Positions 11,274-28,129 of a stretch of 64,000 nucleotides of DNA are shown one piece after another. The DNA is taken from assembly GCF_043641665.1 (NCBI RefSeq), contig NC_092197.1, forward strand, positions 16,808,148 through 16,872,147. The letters are read 5' to 3'. This DNA is from Enoplosus armatus (Eukaryota; Chordata; Actinopteri; Centrarchiformes; Enoplosidae). A model generated the notes under the pieces. That model had not been told where the DNA came from, did not search any database, and saw only the letters and a program-made list of their open reading frames with translations. A program made the position numbers and the translations under genes. Positions within the stretch are counted from its first letter, which is position 1; every line of letters begins with the position of its first letter.

Positions 11274-11608
11274 AAATGACATTTTACACTTGGACTTCCA
11301 TCACATTTTCATATATTCATTCATTCATTTAAATCTTCATAATATTAGTTCATTTTCATCTCCAATGACTGTTTGAATGTCAAATCAACATACACAATCC
11401 CTCCTGTTTTGCCAAAACTCACAGCTTTACACGGCAGACGCCGCCGTCTTTTGCCTTCCAAAGAGAGAAGAAAAACATACCCTGAAAACTAATGACTCAT
11501 AACACAATATCAGTGCTAGAGGAACAGCAGAAGAGGGAGAATCATCAAACCACTGCTTGCTTTCTGTGTGTGTGCACATCCAAGCCCAAGTGAGTTTGTG
11601 TCAATTCG

Positions 11609-11687
11609 TGTGTGTGTGTGTGTGTGCGTGTACACTTGTGTGTGTGTGTGCACACCTGTGTGTGTGTGTGTGTGTATGTGTGTGTGG
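11609..11687. repeat. interrupted (GT)n microsatellite
   Basis: GT repeats broken by GCGTGTACACTT and CACACC. The open frames rich in Cys-Val or Thr-His across it are repeat artefacts. Confidence 0.9.
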
Positions 11688-13892
11688 CAGCCGAGTGCTG
11701 GTGTGTCTGCTTCCATCAGTTCAGATATTATTTATGGAAATACGTGCATCCGATTCCTATTAAGCATGCAGCTTTCATTTTCCAAAAGCAGCGCAGGATT
11801 CAGACAGTGTTGCGGCAGCTGTCACATGAAGGCAAACACTGCTGTGATAAATGGATCCAGGCTCCCATTACTGGAAAGACAAGCATGCGCTGTTTAACCT
11901 AATCAGTTGACTTAGCAAAGTGAGGTTTCATTTCAACGTGGCGATAATGATTAATAAGTGCGTTGAGCAGCGAGCAGAGCAGATGACAAGAATTGTAACT
12001 GCATCAGGAAGTCAAAGAGGCCTAGTTATTTGCGAGGAGGAATATATCAAATAGGAAACGTCTTCTGAGAATCTCCTTGAGTTGGTTTCTGAGCATGATT
12101 TTGACATTTTATTGATGCTCTCAGATGCATTGTCATTACATTGATAGCTTAAAACAGCAAGTGGGAAAGCTATGGAAAGAAGTTTTGTAACGATGGATTC
12201 ACTGCCCAAGTACTTAATGGAACTCTCTCATGCGCAAAATGCTCTCTTGTGTGACATATTGCAGGTGTCTGCACTGATGTTTGTGCGAATGTGCGAAATG
12301 GAGTCGCCTACTTGCAAATGCAACTCCTGGCATTAGTGTTGCTGTTAAAGTTGCCAAAATTGCCCACTGTGTTGTTTACTTGAATTATTTTCTGTCTCAT
12401 TGAACGTTAAGATGATATGTTTGGAACACAAGAGGTGACAAATTATTGTCTGCCAGCGGAAATTAAAATTGGACAAGGTTGTTATATTTTATGGTGCCTG
12501 AGTTATTTGTTACAAGTGCTTATAAAATTTGGGGGGAAAGGCCAAATGGCTTTGCAAATGTTCTTCCTATAGAGCAGATTTAAATATCTGGGCCACTCAG
12601 TGGGATGGATTGGACAGCAGCAGCACAGAAAATTGTAATGTGAGAAAAATGAATAACGCCGCAGTTTCATTTGTTGTGCCATAAGCAATGTAATGTCCCT
12701 CCATCTTAGGCAACTCTATTCTATAGGCATATTAAAATTAATATCTAAAGCAGCATTTATCAATATGATTTAATGACTCAAACAACTGGATGTCAAAGGG
12801 GACACTCGCAGTAATGGACATAATGAGCATATTTACTTTATGGTTCAGTGTGCGCTCTCATCAAGCATAGCATTACAGATAAACCCGCTAGCTGATGAAA
12901 AAGTGGAACATTTAACAGCTAGAAAGCGGGTATTCATTCAGGAGTAGACAAAAACAACTAAAAGGAGAGTGAATATTGGACTTGCATTCATCAGGTGGAC
13001 ACGACTCCAAGCAAATGCTAACGTTCCTGCTCATCTGTCGAGACAACACGGGGTTTCAAAAAAAGCTCAACAGCAGCACCAGACCAACAAACAGCTCGGT
13101 TGCCAAAATGGCAGAACACTGGTTCTGGGTGTTGATGTGCAGCTCCACTGATCAAATGAAGTTCAGGTGTGGGTGATCCAGGCTCTCAGAGAGGGGCGTG
13201 GCAGACCTGAAACACCTGAGGCCAGAGGAAAGTCAGTGGACGTAACACTGTGGCAACAGGATCCATTTAGCTACTAAACATGAACATGAGGGCAGAGTTA
13301 TGACCACATTTTCCTTTTTAAGGTGTGACAGGTTTGGGAACGAAATGATGTTCCCACGTCATTTAGTTCCCAAAAAGCTCTTAAGAAAAGGGAAGACTCC
13401 TGTGGCATGCCGCCCATAATTCACGCAAGGTATCACGGGGCTAGGAATACCGTGGATAGGCCATTTATTCTGATGAGACCTTTTCTCAGAACTACATGTA
13501 CAGACTTAATATGTGTCTTTATCATTGTTATTGGTATATTGTGTTTGGTGACCTGACATTATTCCCAGCTCCAAACTCCAAACTCAGCCAGAATAACTAA
13601 AACACCTGTGTGGGTGTGCAGGTCCTTGAAGATCTTAAAAAAGAACAAAACCTGCAGCAGAGCCAGAACCAAACAGCGACTGAACAGGAATACGAACAGG
13701 TTTTCTGTTACAATGAAATAATGTCACTGTATTGCAGAAGCTCAAGAAAATCAAGCTGTTGCTTTCTCCCATTTCTGTTTTACTTCTGAGCAAATCAAAG
13801 CACATAATAAAAGAAGAATAATACAAGAAATTACATTACACTGTATAAATGATTCACCTTATCACTGCTGGCATTTGGAATTATTAAAGCTC

Positions 13893-13894
<2 letters not shown>

Positions 13895-13952
<58 letters not shown>
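13895..13952. repeat. (GT)n microsatellite
   Basis: Uninterrupted GT dinucleotides for about 58 bases, in unique intergenic DNA. Confidence 0.95.
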
Positions 13953-13956
<4 letters not shown>

Positions 13957-14819
13957 GACTTAAATAATAACTGATTTGAATGTTGACAGCCGTGAATGAA
14001 AATTAATTAGAAAAGACTAATACCATGTAAGATGCATCTAATACTCATGTCACCGACTTGTATTAATAGCGGTCAGCTGTCATCTGGCACACTGAGTTCT
14101 CTTTCCTGGTTCATTCAACTTGCTCTTGACATCATCAAGACACCTAAAATTGAAAAAAAAACACTTGTGGAGGTAAAAACGACGCTGCGATCTGTAGTAT
14201 GCAGCCACAGTTTGTCTTCAGGCAGCAAACAAGCACACGCCATGTTGGGACTCATTTTAAAAAGCCAGACTGAGCTTGAAAAGGTCAGTACACTTGTCCG
14301 GTCAGTGGTCCCGTCTTGTCTTAAAGTACGCACAGAATCAGGACAGCTTAAGTGTTCCACTTAAATAAACACTGAGCGAACCGTCAGGTAGGTCTGTGTG
14401 TGAAGTTCACGTCAACATTGTGCGAAAATAATTAGCACTACATGTGGACCTTTTCATTCCTCATAAAATCAGAGGAGAAAAAGAAGAAAATGCTCCCGAA
14501 CTAAAGTAACACAACAATGGTGGGAGGCTTGGATTGAATTGTGCAAACCTTTCTCAGGTTATCAGGTCTGTAAGTATTTAAAAGCTTAACCTTGATTTCT
14601 ATCTATTAATTTACTTAAATAATTAATTTTGTAAACACTGTAAAGCAGTTTGTTTGATCCACGGTGTCCTGCAAAGTCAAAAAGCAGTAATTTACTTCAC
14701 AGTTTTAAATTTATCTATTGTCCTGACAAAAGGAGTTTGGGCACTTTCAGAACATAAGTAAATGTAATCCTTACTGTCCTACAGTCACGCCAGTGGAGAT
14801 AAAAGCAGTGTATTTAGCC

Positions 14820-14965
14820 CTGTCACAGGGCTGACAGACCTGTCCTGTCTCACTGAGCAGGGACTACCTCCACCTCTCGCCCCAAATCTGTGCTGAGACC
14901 GGCTCCAGCCTCCCATGACCCCACACAGGATAAATGGGTGTAGAAAATGGATGGATGGAAGCCAT
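14820..14965 (+). mobile_element. retroposon 3' tail fragment with (ATGG)n end
   Basis: The segment with GGCTCCAGCCTCCCATGACC, then CAGGATAAATGGGTGTAGAAA and ATGGATGGATGG, matches a tail I know from many fish LINE or SINE copies. No coding part of a retroelement remains. The class is uncertain. Confidence 0.5.
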
Positions 14966-15676
14966 TAGACGATAGACACACTGAGTGAGGAATAAAAACG
15001 TTGATTGCAACTTGTGAATACTTGACATGAAGCCACCACTGGAGGGCTCTGCATGGCATTACTGTACACCAGAAGGACCACCACAGTGATTTTACTGTAG
15101 CTTCTGTGTAACACAAACACACGTTCAGATACTACAAATCTACCAGTGGGCTGAGAGCACACCTGATAAACATCATGGTGCACAGTATATTTGATTGATC
15201 TGACAACACAGGCGAACTGGAGTTTGGCTTTTAAACACTTTCCTTTTAAAATGCAAGGTAGGATTAAAGCCAGAGAGAAAATCCTTGCCGAATGAGTAAA
15301 TACAAATTATACTTTTCATTTAAATCTCAGTCAGTGCATATTTTATCATCTTTTCTCACATTTTTTCATGTGGCTCTGAGGAAAGCACATAAGAGTGCCT
15401 CTGAAGTCAAAGAGCGTTTTATGCTGGAAATAGTTTAAATTCATTACAGTGCTGGGTTTGTGTACTGTAATGCTCTTGGGAACAGGCCTGGCAGGTTGAT
15501 AGTTGGTTACCACTTACTATTCGACATTTCAATTCGGCTCATTTTGTATAAATCCAACATGAATATTACTGAAATTGATTTATGTATTCAATCATTTCAT
15601 CAGTTAACGCACCGACGTGAGTGATTTACAATCAGCAGAAGATGTGACACAAACCATCGAAATACTGAAATCATTC

Positions 15677-18600
15677 TTTATTCACAAGCTGGGGGAAAAA
15701 GGAAATCCCAGAAGACAGTGGCAGAGGAATCAAGGAGTGGCGAGTGAACAAGATGACAGCACTGCCACCTAGTGTAGAAATATTTAATGCCCAGCAGTGA
15801 TTTAGCACATGCAGTATGGAGTAACAAAGAAGTTCATGTGAAGTTACCACCCTGCTGAAGTGTTTCGGGTAAAATGGCCATTTTTTTGTGACCTTGTTAT
15901 CTCGTCGAGCTGGAGACTATCCAAGCATCACGGTTCATCAGAGGGCTAACACACGGAAAGGCAAAACACATTCACACCTACATTCAATTTATCTAACCTT
16001 CATGTCTTAAGACTGTCAAAGGAAACCCACTTGAACACTGGGAGAACATACAGACTGCACACAAAAAGCCTCAGTCAGTCTTGTTGGGTTCAAGACGTCT
16101 ACCGTGCTGCCAAACCCATTAGAGGCGGAAATGAACCATCACAACGTTCAAATTAAAGATTCATAGTTACTGAGCGACGTAGTTCATTCATTTTTTTCTA
16201 ATCTACGTGATCGCATCGCCTTCACTGCATTGCTTCTCATGGTCATCAGCTCTGTAGTAAGTTGTCTGTTGCCAGGTTTTAGAAGAAGGCAGGGTTTGAA
16301 CATACTTCATAGCAACTATTTTTGTCATTTTTCATGTGTTCAACAAAGTGCAGCATCATCCCTTCAAAGACAGGCTTTCCGAAAGCGAGCACTGTCATTG
16401 GCATTTGTATAATTCACTGTGTGAAGACTACTAGAGTTTCTGCTAGTTTCTACCCTCACTAGAGTTTGCCTTTGCATGTGGTCGGACAACACGTTAACCT
16501 GGTTTGTTTGAGGCACACTAAGGCCTTAAACGTATGTAAGCACTGTTCATGTGGTTAGATTTGCGACGACCTGTCTGCTACAGAGTTATCCTATTATGAT
16601 TGTTTCGTGCGACTTTCATGGTCTTTCACCAGGAACTGGAGCCCCGGTGCAAAAGCCCATTAAAACCCATACAAGATTTGTCTGTACATGCATTGAACAC
16701 CTCTAAACTCTACACTACATTACAGTTCCATCAACAAGAGGTCCAAACCAAGTAACATGTAACTGGGACCAAAACCAAAACCTTGGCCAAATGTCATTCC
16801 AGTCATTTTGTCTTTGTATTTATCTGTTTAAGTATTTAAAAAGTGCCATTTTGTTTTGTAGTTCACCACAAATCCTCTTGCAAGTGCAGTTGTCATGTTT
16901 TTCTGTTTTGTCTGTGTGCTTGTATCCTTTTCTGTCTTTATATTTCATGACTTACAGACAGCTCCTAACATAAAACATAAAAGTGAGAAACAAAAGAAAC
17001 AGAGATTTTATTTCCTTTTTTTTCTCATTTTTTTATTCTTTGAAGTCCTTGTTGTTGGTTTTTTTTTTTACATCACCATCCATGGGATTTGACACTTTCC
17101 ATAGTGAGCAAGCATCCCAGAAAACCCCACAGCCACCAAGACAAATACCATCACACAGTTTCACTTTCACAAAGGGAGGGGTGGTGGGGGGGGGGGGTAG
17201 GTTAACAGAGGGGGACGAGAGGTTTCAGGGGCAAGAGGGTGTTCAACAGCATCAACAACCTCCGAACGGAAGGAAGCTCCTCTCAGTCTGCAGCACGTTG
17301 CGTACATACATATCACTCATATATCATTAGCATAATATGGCATAGAAAAAGCATCCAAGCTGACAGAGCATTAAAGGTGTATAAGTGTGTGTTTTAGTAT
17401 GTGTGTAAATTGGGGAGGCATGGGACACGGCGAGGACACCAGCATTGACAGCTGGTTTTTAATATCCAAGTAGGTTCTTCAGGCATTGGTGCTGCATTGG
17501 TGTGTGTGTGTGTGAGTGTGTGTTTCTGCTATAGTCTGTAGTGTGCTTTCAACTCTTTCTTTCTTTTTAAGCAGCAGAGGATTCAGGATTCCACGCAACT
17601 CAGCACAGGATTATGTAGAAATGGTGCAACACTGTCACAGAATAATTATAAAAACGTGTGTGTGTGTGTGTAAGCCGGCGCAAAGCTGTACTAATAGCAC
17701 CAGGTCAGGACAGGTTGCTAATGGCAACCTCCAATCTGACAAGCGTTACCATGACAAACAAAAAGCAGAGCCCTGCGAGAGTGGAGGGGTCTGTCTCCAC
17801 GGCAACAGCCAGAAACAATGAAAGAGCCAGGGAGGGAGGGAGGGGGGGTTGAGAATGAAAGAGAGGGGAAAATGAAAGGAAGAGAAAGGCAAACTGAAGG
17901 GAAGGAGTGACACAAAAACACAAGAAGCATACTATTACTCTCATGAGAGCTACGCTTGCTGCCAAATTGTATTAGAGTGTGAGGGCTTTACCCCCCCGTC
18001 TCTTCACCCATATACCCTCCCGCCTAAATTAATAGTGTTGCAGTAGTAAGTAATATAATGCAGATTGTATCTGGAAGAAGAGAGGGAAGCTCAAACAAGC
18101 TCCAAGTATCAATACAATGTTAATAAAGTTATGGAAAAGAGGCAACGGTAGCCCACCGTGAATGAAGGAAACACTAGTCAGACAGACGGGGAAAAAATCC
18201 CCCACTCCTGACTTACTGAAAACCTTGTTGTGTGATGTGTAAGTTGCTGTGGAGATCGAGTTTCCATTTCCCATTCCTGTCTTGTCTCATCTTTGACTGC
18301 TCCAGGGACATGCATTTGCTACATTCCCCCGGCTTTGGATTCTTTAAACACGTATACCATTCGTAATGCTGACAGACTTTGCCTTCTATAGGCTTCCAGT
18401 TAGATCAGAGGGGGCGCGCCTGGAAAAATTGGGGTTGAAAGCACAAACACAGAGGTGGTGTACGTTTGTATATCTACATTATGTATGAAGGTATGTATAT
18501 GTGTGAGTGAGTCAGGGGCCAGTTACTTAAACTTAACTCTAATTTTAAGACAGACTTCAAATGACAAACTTGTGACACAGACTGATGTGTCCACTAGCCA

Positions 18601-20639
18601 ACTAAAGCTATGTCTCATGTGTTGCTATAGCAACAAGTCGGTCTTAACCAGAAACAAGTCTGCATTAGTACTTATGCAGGAGATGGTCTTCATCAGACTA
18701 GTCTAAAGCATGGTCTACATTTATGTAACTGGACCCTGGCTGCGTCCATATCAGGGTGTCAGGGTGAGCTTGTTGCTCCGTGTGGAGTCACGGGGAAGAA
18801 AAAGGCTGCAGGGAGATGGCGACTGGTGGCCAAGACCTCGTTGACATAAGGACTAACACGGGGGGGGAGGGGGGAAGGAACATGAACATATGAGCGCTCA
18901 GCACGGCCCGGAGCGACGCCGCGTCCACAACAGTGAGGAGCGCTGTACAGGAGCCTGCTGTGCATGTCCCATCCCTCACACATCAACACTGCACACTAGT
19001 CAGAAGTACATTAGCTCATGTCTACTTTCAAGCGTAAATTAATAGTGCTCAGCCCTTAGGCACCTAGTTACAGAATGACACTAAAAAGCAGTTTGACAAC
19101 AAGTTAAAAACTCTAAAACATTAGAACATTTCAAGATATCGAGCATTTTTCGTCTTTACAGGGGCTCTACCAGCAGAATAGGCCCTATGTAAGCGCAAAA
19201 TCTGGCACCTTTGAATCGGTTAATCCTGTCTATTTTACATCTTTTTTTTATCTTACATCCTTCACTTACCTCAATAAGAATAACAAAAACAAGAAAAATC
19301 AAACTATCAGTACAACTTCTGTGGGTTCAGGCACGTAAAGAGTCGAAAAGGAAAGAGGGATTCCGATGAGTATAAAACAGTCACATTTTGGAGGAGGAGA
19401 AACATTCTGTATGTAAATGCACTGGTTGGTGATGGGACGGTGATCGGGTGCTTCAACAGCTGTCAATCAAACATTTGGACCTTTATGATTCACAGGAATG
19501 CAAACAAGCTGGAAATGATGTAGCTGCGTGGCGAATGGCACCTTCCCCGCACGTCTAAAAGCTCTCTAAAAAAGGACGGCGTTAAGAGACAATAAGGCAA
19601 GGAAAGGCCGAGTTTGAAGTGACAGCGGGTACGACTTTCTCTTTCCTCCCTACATCTTTCCTTCAATTCTCCCACTTTACGATGGTCTGGCGCTCAGGGA
19701 TGAGGCCTAAAGCTCTATTTACTACCTGCCAAAGCTCCTTCTGCTCCACAAGACTCACAAGCTGTAAGGCAGCTGCCAAATACGGAGTATGGTTTTTTAC
19801 TTATGTACCTTAGCAAAGCCACAGGTGGGAAAACACACGAGATGAGAGCCGGTGCTGTGAGAGTCCACAACCCTAATAAAAAGATTGCTGTGGTTGTTCA
19901 ATTCTTCATATCTTAAGGCCGTCCTCATGGCGAATAATCAATTGGATATCGATCGTAGCAATGTGTGACAGATGGCAGATACACTGGAGAGTGAAGCGAT
20001 TGAAATGCAACATAATACAAATCGCAGATAGTCGACAGCTTGAAGGAAGTATTAGATTCTGTAAGACTGGTCAATTTCAAGCAACCTACTGTTTGGCCTA
20101 TTTAGCAAAAGCAAGAAAAGCAGATAACAACACTGGTTTTGTACCCATGCTCCATTTAAACTGCTCCCAAAGTGAAACGAAAGAATGGACATACAATGGA
20201 CATCCCGCGTGAAAATGATCCTCTTTTCTTAACTGTATTAATTCAGTTTGGTCTCACTTGACCTTTCTATTAAAACAACAGTAAAACAAACATCGAAAGG
20301 ATACATGGCAGGGAGAAAATACGGTATAAAAAAAAAAATAATAATAATGCAGTCAAAAGTGCTCAAATAAGGTGTGTTTTCATTTTTTCTCTTTTGTCAT
20401 CATATGAGGCAGACCTTTTTTTTGTTTTTGTTTCTAACTGTGTCCTCTAGGATCAGGTTTTGGGGAGGAGGAGAGTGGGTGCGTGAAAAGCAGCGAAGGA
20501 GGAGGTGAAAGATCGAGGCTGACTGATGATGGCCCGGTCAGGTGCTGCGGAAGCCTTTCGGCTCCTGGTGGTTTCTCGACCCCTCAGCGCCTGTTGGCCT
20601 CAGATCTCCATTTCCTCCCCAGCGACCGAGAGCGGAGCT
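15677..20639 (-). other. candidate dpysl2 3' UTR (about 5 kb)
   Basis: The stop codon is at 20640-20642. The next well-formed AATAAA on the minus strand that could close a transcript is at 15677-15682 (TTTATT on the given strand). Other AATAAA words occur near 17007-17035. The stretch contains no transposon that I recognise, in contrast with its neighbours, which fits a long untranslated region, but the true 3' end is not shown. It also has a G-rich tract at about 17184-17200 and short GT tracts near 17500 and 17660. Confidence 0.35.
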
Positions 20640-22488
<1,849 letters not shown>

Positions 22489-22654
22489 CAGATAGGCTGA
22501 ATCCAGACTGGTGCAGGTTGCGGACAGGCTGGTTGGGCTGCTTGGCAGGTGAGGTCTTGGCAGAGGAGGCAGGAGTCATGGTTTTCGGGGTGACTGAGAC
22601 CTCGCAGACCGGACCGTCATACAGTCCTCTGGGTACACCCCTGAGCTCAGCCAG
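22489..22654 (-). CDS. dpysl2: dpysl2 exon 13 (residues 489-544, regulatory tail)
   Basis: Follows the core fold and carries the phosphorylation cluster: Thr510, Thr515, Ser519 and Ser523 in a [16 protein letters not shown] context. These equal human Thr509, Thr514, Ser518 and Ser522, where Cdk5 primes Ser522 and GSK3-beta modifies the others to lower tubulin affinity. Acceptor TGCAG before CTGGCT, donor GTCAGT. Confidence 0.96.
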
Positions 22655-22877
22655 CTGCATTTTAAAAGGAAACAGACAGTCATGGCAGTGAAATCTGTGA
22701 ATGTGTAACAAGCTGCATCGCCCCTCCAGCTTTCCACAAAACAATCATCAATCATTATAAAAATTGCTGGGTGTGTGGAGTGACCTTTATGTCTGTCCAT
22801 TGCTCCAACAACAACAACAGGTTTGTACTAGTGGCTTGTATAATGCATGGTGCACACAGATACTAGCATTATTGTAC

Positions 22878-23057
22878 CCTGCTGCGAGCTTTTATCCTCT
22901 TGTAGACGTAGTCGGGGAAAGGTTTTCGGGCCACAAAGCGTCCCGAGCCCTCAGTGGTGTGGAGGTTCCCTTCCTCCAACACGATCTTGCCCTGGCTGAT
23001 CACCACCAGAGGCCCGCCGCGCACCTCTGTGCCCTCAAAGATGTTGTACTCCACAGC
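22878..23057 (-). CDS. dpysl2: dpysl2 exon 12 (residues 429-488)
   Basis: 180 bases, phase 0 at both ends. It encodes [21 protein letters not shown] and [14 protein letters not shown], the end of the amidohydrolase-like core. Acceptor CTCTACAG, donor GTACAA. The small intron 22655-22877 separates it from the tail exon. Confidence 0.96.
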
Positions 23058-24014
23058 CTGTAGAGGAGAGCGACGACATAAAATGAAAGGAAAAGGAAGG
23101 TTAAGTATGAACGTCTGTCAATAACGTCTCACGTCCAACATCTACAGATCCATACAAAACACACACACATTACAAAAAAAGAAAAACATATTTTGAAAGA
23201 GGATTAATTAATCATCATGACTCCTTCTTTTTGGGGGTGCCGGCATCTCATGAAGTGATTGGTGTATCTCACTATCAGTTTACATCTTACAAGCAAAGTG
23301 AGCGGTCATAACCCCTCATTATGTGTTGCTACGGAGGACCAAGTAACGTGCACAATCCTAGTTTTGGTTATGTCCCATTCTAATGTACCTAAAGGGGGAA
23401 GAGGCAGTACACTAGACTCCACTACATAGTTGCCTGTGTCCTTTACTGGTTATGATGCTTTGGTAACCTATTCACATTCTAGGTTCTACTTTATCAATTT
23501 TCACATGTTTTTATATAATATAATATTTTATATATATATAATATTATACATGTTTTTAAGTTTGCATTTTTTGATTTGAGGTAGTTTGAAGTTCTTGTTC
23601 TGACAGCCGACAGCTCCTGTGATGTTTCATTACAGCTGCTTGTGTCTCACACCACCAATGCCGATATATTTAATCATGACAGAAATACCTTCAAAGCACA
23701 GACACAGTGATTCATTTTCCCCAGCTCATTTTTCCAGATCATAATGATGATGTAACCACCCTGTAGCACATGCTGTATCTGGGATGTGGCCAGAGTGATG
23801 AAGTCGATGGACTTCCAGTTTGTGTTCACACGTGATGCCACCATGTCAAAATTGCCAGAATGTTTATGGATTAAAAGCGTTCCCTCTGGCCTTCTAATGC
23901 TAATAAAGAAAAAGAAGCTAATCGCAGGGGAGCCAGCTGATGTGGCACAAAGGCTTCAGTTCTCAGGCCAGAAGAAGAAGAAGAAGAAGAAGAAGAGGTC
24001 ATGAGTGGTTTGGG

Positions 24015-24018
<4 letters not shown>

Positions 24019-24069
<51 letters not shown>
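24019..24069. repeat. (GT)n microsatellite
   Basis: About 51 bases of GT. It is complementary to the CA tract 137 bases further on. Confidence 0.95.
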
Positions 24070-24204
24070 ACAGGGAGGGTGGGGAGGCTGGAAGCTGGAT
24101 AACTGCTCTCTCCTAGAAGCTACTGGAGCTAAGGCTGAGGTCATGGCAATCTGGTGGACTCTGAGAGCCTGAAATGAGATCACCAGTAGGCTAGGCTATG
24201 CTGT

Positions 24205-24205
<1 letters not shown>

Positions 24206-24292
<87 letters not shown>
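24206..24292. repeat. (CA)n microsatellite
   Basis: About 87 bases of uninterrupted CA. Confidence 0.95.
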
Positions 24293-24293
<1 letters not shown>

Positions 24294-24443
24294 TCATGCA
24301 TACACACTCGAAATGAGCAGTTTCTCCCATGAACACGAGTCCATCATTTTCTGACCAAGCGGAATAAAAAGAAACCAGAGAACATGACGGGCTGAAGCAA
24401 ACAGATTCCAAGAACATACACTGCAATAGTCTCTCTGTCTCTC

Positions 24444-24448
<5 letters not shown>

Positions 24449-24486
<38 letters not shown>
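24449..24486. repeat. (CA)n microsatellite
   Basis: About 38 bases of CA. Confidence 0.95.
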
Positions 24487-24488
<2 letters not shown>

Positions 24489-25472
24489 GATCTGCGTGCT
24501 AACAATCATAAACGGTGTGTTCAAATTCTCTGGCAGATTCTTCTGGATGACATCACTCCCTTGACACTGTGTGAGGCCCACACCCTGTTCAACGGTCAGA
24601 CGGCCATTCTACAAAAAGTGCACCAATAAACCAACTGCATTCTTATTAATCATTATCACATAGTAGTAGAATATTTTGTGTTTTTGTGTGAAGCGAAGAT
24701 GCATTTCACGTGGAGTCACTCGCACTTTTAATTTGTAGTAATGTTACCTGCGTATGTAGCTTCCATGTTTTGTTCACAAACTTGTTGTACCTTGTTGTCT
24801 GGGGCGGTTATTCATGTTTTGGGTCCCTTAGTTTCAACAGGAAAGGAAATCTCAATGTTGCTGTGATTCCAACGTTTTAACATGACAACGCCCCTGTGCA
24901 CAAAACCAGGTCCATAAAGACATTTTGGTTTGTAATAAAGTCCTAAGTATTATTTATCTATTATTTAAGAGAAACACACGTACCAGTTCAGTATGATTTT
25001 GACCCATTTAAATAAACCAACTAAAATCAAGTTGCATTTTCTTTCGCTGATTTTTGTTCAGCAACCATCCTATTTCTAACCTCTCTCACGACACAGCCAG
25101 TTGTTTCTAGAAAAAAAACACTGAAGCAGGTTGGTTTCTAATTATTAAATGGTTTCGCTTGTTTAAATAAAATAACGTTTTAGAGACAGATATAATTTTT
25201 CGCTGTATCGTCTCAACTGTTTACTTTTGATTGTTACAAAACACTTTGATGCATTTCTGCATGAAGTTATTATTTTCTTTCTTAGAGCTATCACCGTCTG
25301 CATAGCATAGTAGCTTTTAACAGAATCTTAAAGCCACTATTTGTAGAATAGGAAAATGTCTGACTTTGGCGCCCCCCAGTGGTAATATCAAGAGGACACT
25401 GTGGCAGACCACAATCACAAAGACATTTCACACACAGCAGCTTTAACATTTACATGTTAAGAGTGAAGTTCA

Positions 25473-26148
<676 letters not shown>

Positions 26149-26290
26149 CACACACTTGTCCCAGATGATAGACATCCTCTCCTCTGTGCCATTGACGCCT
26201 TCAGGAATCAAACTGAAGTCATCTTTGCCCACGGCACGCTGGGCAGTGTTGAAGGGACAGTGTGCGCTTCCTGTCACCTGCAGGTCACCA
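26149..26290 (-). CDS. dpysl2: dpysl2 exon 10 (residues 324-371)
   Basis: 142 bases. Completes Cys324, then [24 protein letters not shown] and [13 protein letters not shown]. The acceptor ends TATAG and has a weak pyrimidine tract. Donor GTACGT. Strong match to human. Confidence 0.96.
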
Positions 26291-26419
26291 CTATACAGAA
26301 AGGTCAAGGCGCAGAAAGAAGGAAGAAGGGTTCATTGGTCGTAACACAAAGTCCCGTTTGGCATTAGGATCTGTTTTTCACTGTACGTCCAGTTTGAATG
26401 TTTGCTGATCAACCTCTTA

Positions 26420-26997
<578 letters not shown>

Positions 26998-27118
26998 CCT
27001 TCTTCCTGGCCTGAGCGATGACGTCAGCAGCACTCTTGCTCATCACCTTGGTGACATAGAGGGGGCAGTTGGTCTGATTGGCCACAGTCACAGAGCGGTT
27101 CACAGCCTCCGCCTCCAC
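26998..27118 (-). CDS. dpysl2: dpysl2 exon 8 (residues 232-272)
   Basis: 121 bases. Encodes [39 protein letters not shown]. Acceptor CTCCAG, donor GTGAGG, ends in phase 1. Confidence 0.96.
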
Positions 27119-28129
27119 CTGGAGAAGAGAGAAGATTTCCTATGAGTGACCAAGGGGGGAAAATTGAAAGCGGAGGAATGAGATTTCTTTCTCCTTCCAG
27201 ACTCACGGAGTGACAGAGCCAGTTCAGCCGATTCCAGTCTTTGATACCGCACTCATGTGAAGCTACCTCACAGAGCTATCACAATCTTCTCCTCTCACTC
27301 AGCAAGAAAGAGAGGAAGCGTATTTCCCCAAAATGCCAAACCATTCCTTTATGTGTGTTGGTGCTTTATTTTCCATAAAATCTGTTTTCCATCCATGGCA
27401 ACAAAAATAACGTAGAACACTTAGAGAGAATCTTGGCCTCTTATTTTGAAAAATGAGATGGCAGGATTGTGATTTTTCAATGACAAACACTAACAAAATG
27501 TTCCGAGAAGAGAAAACACTGGATTCTTCATATTGTCGGTCATTTCTTTTGGATCATACTGCCTCCTTTTTTTCTTTTCTGGGTGTCCTTCAGCTTATTG
27601 TCTATTGAGGTTTTTAATGACGTTTCTATAAATCACTAAAAATAACAATCAAGAATTGATAAACCAGGGCAGGCAACTTCCAGTGAGAAATCATGACCCC
27701 AATATATGAAAATGGAAATACATATCTATATGTGTGTTTCTGACTGAAGATTTTGCCCTTGCTTAATAAGAGGAAAAAGGAAAGCAATAAACACAGCTGC
27801 CACATTCCATTCTCTTCTTTTTTGTCACATCTGGATGTAACAGCATAAAGGATGTGCTCTTATCTGTGAAGGCTCTGGGGCTCCCAATGAGAATATTCAC
27901 ATCTAACATATGAAGGGGAGCCCGAAGAGGATGTTTAAGTATTTGCCAAGGCAGTGGGACACCCATGGCTTCACTGTAAAACTGTCAAACAGCGTAACAC
28001 TAACAGCTGTGAAGCCTGGAGACCTCTGCAAACAGAACTCTGATTCCTCACTTCCCGAAGTCAGACCAGCTTTTCACCCAAAATCCAGACGGATCAGTCA
28101 GTGTCCACAGTGCTGAATCTCTGTCTTAC
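27119..28129 (-). other. dpysl2 intron 7 (1.0 kb)
   Basis: No exon, repeat family or RNA gene recognised. Confidence 0.8.

Larger units (their letters stand above)
9757..15676. other. intergenic region between the convergent adra1a and dpysl2 genes
   Basis: No exon was recognised on either strand. It holds a dispersed repeat at about 10640-10910, an (AT/GT)n tract at 11164-11273, a mixed GT tract at about 11609-11687, a (GT)n tract at 13895-13952 and a retroposon-like tail at about 14820-14965. The remainder looks like unique AT-rich sequence in which I see nothing. Confidence 0.6.

Noticed and set aside
24196..24581. Cys-Val and Thr-His rich open frames (also at 11516-11902, 30407-30775, 33228-33550, 58372-58572)
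   Set aside because: They are translations of (CA/GT)n microsatellites, not genes.
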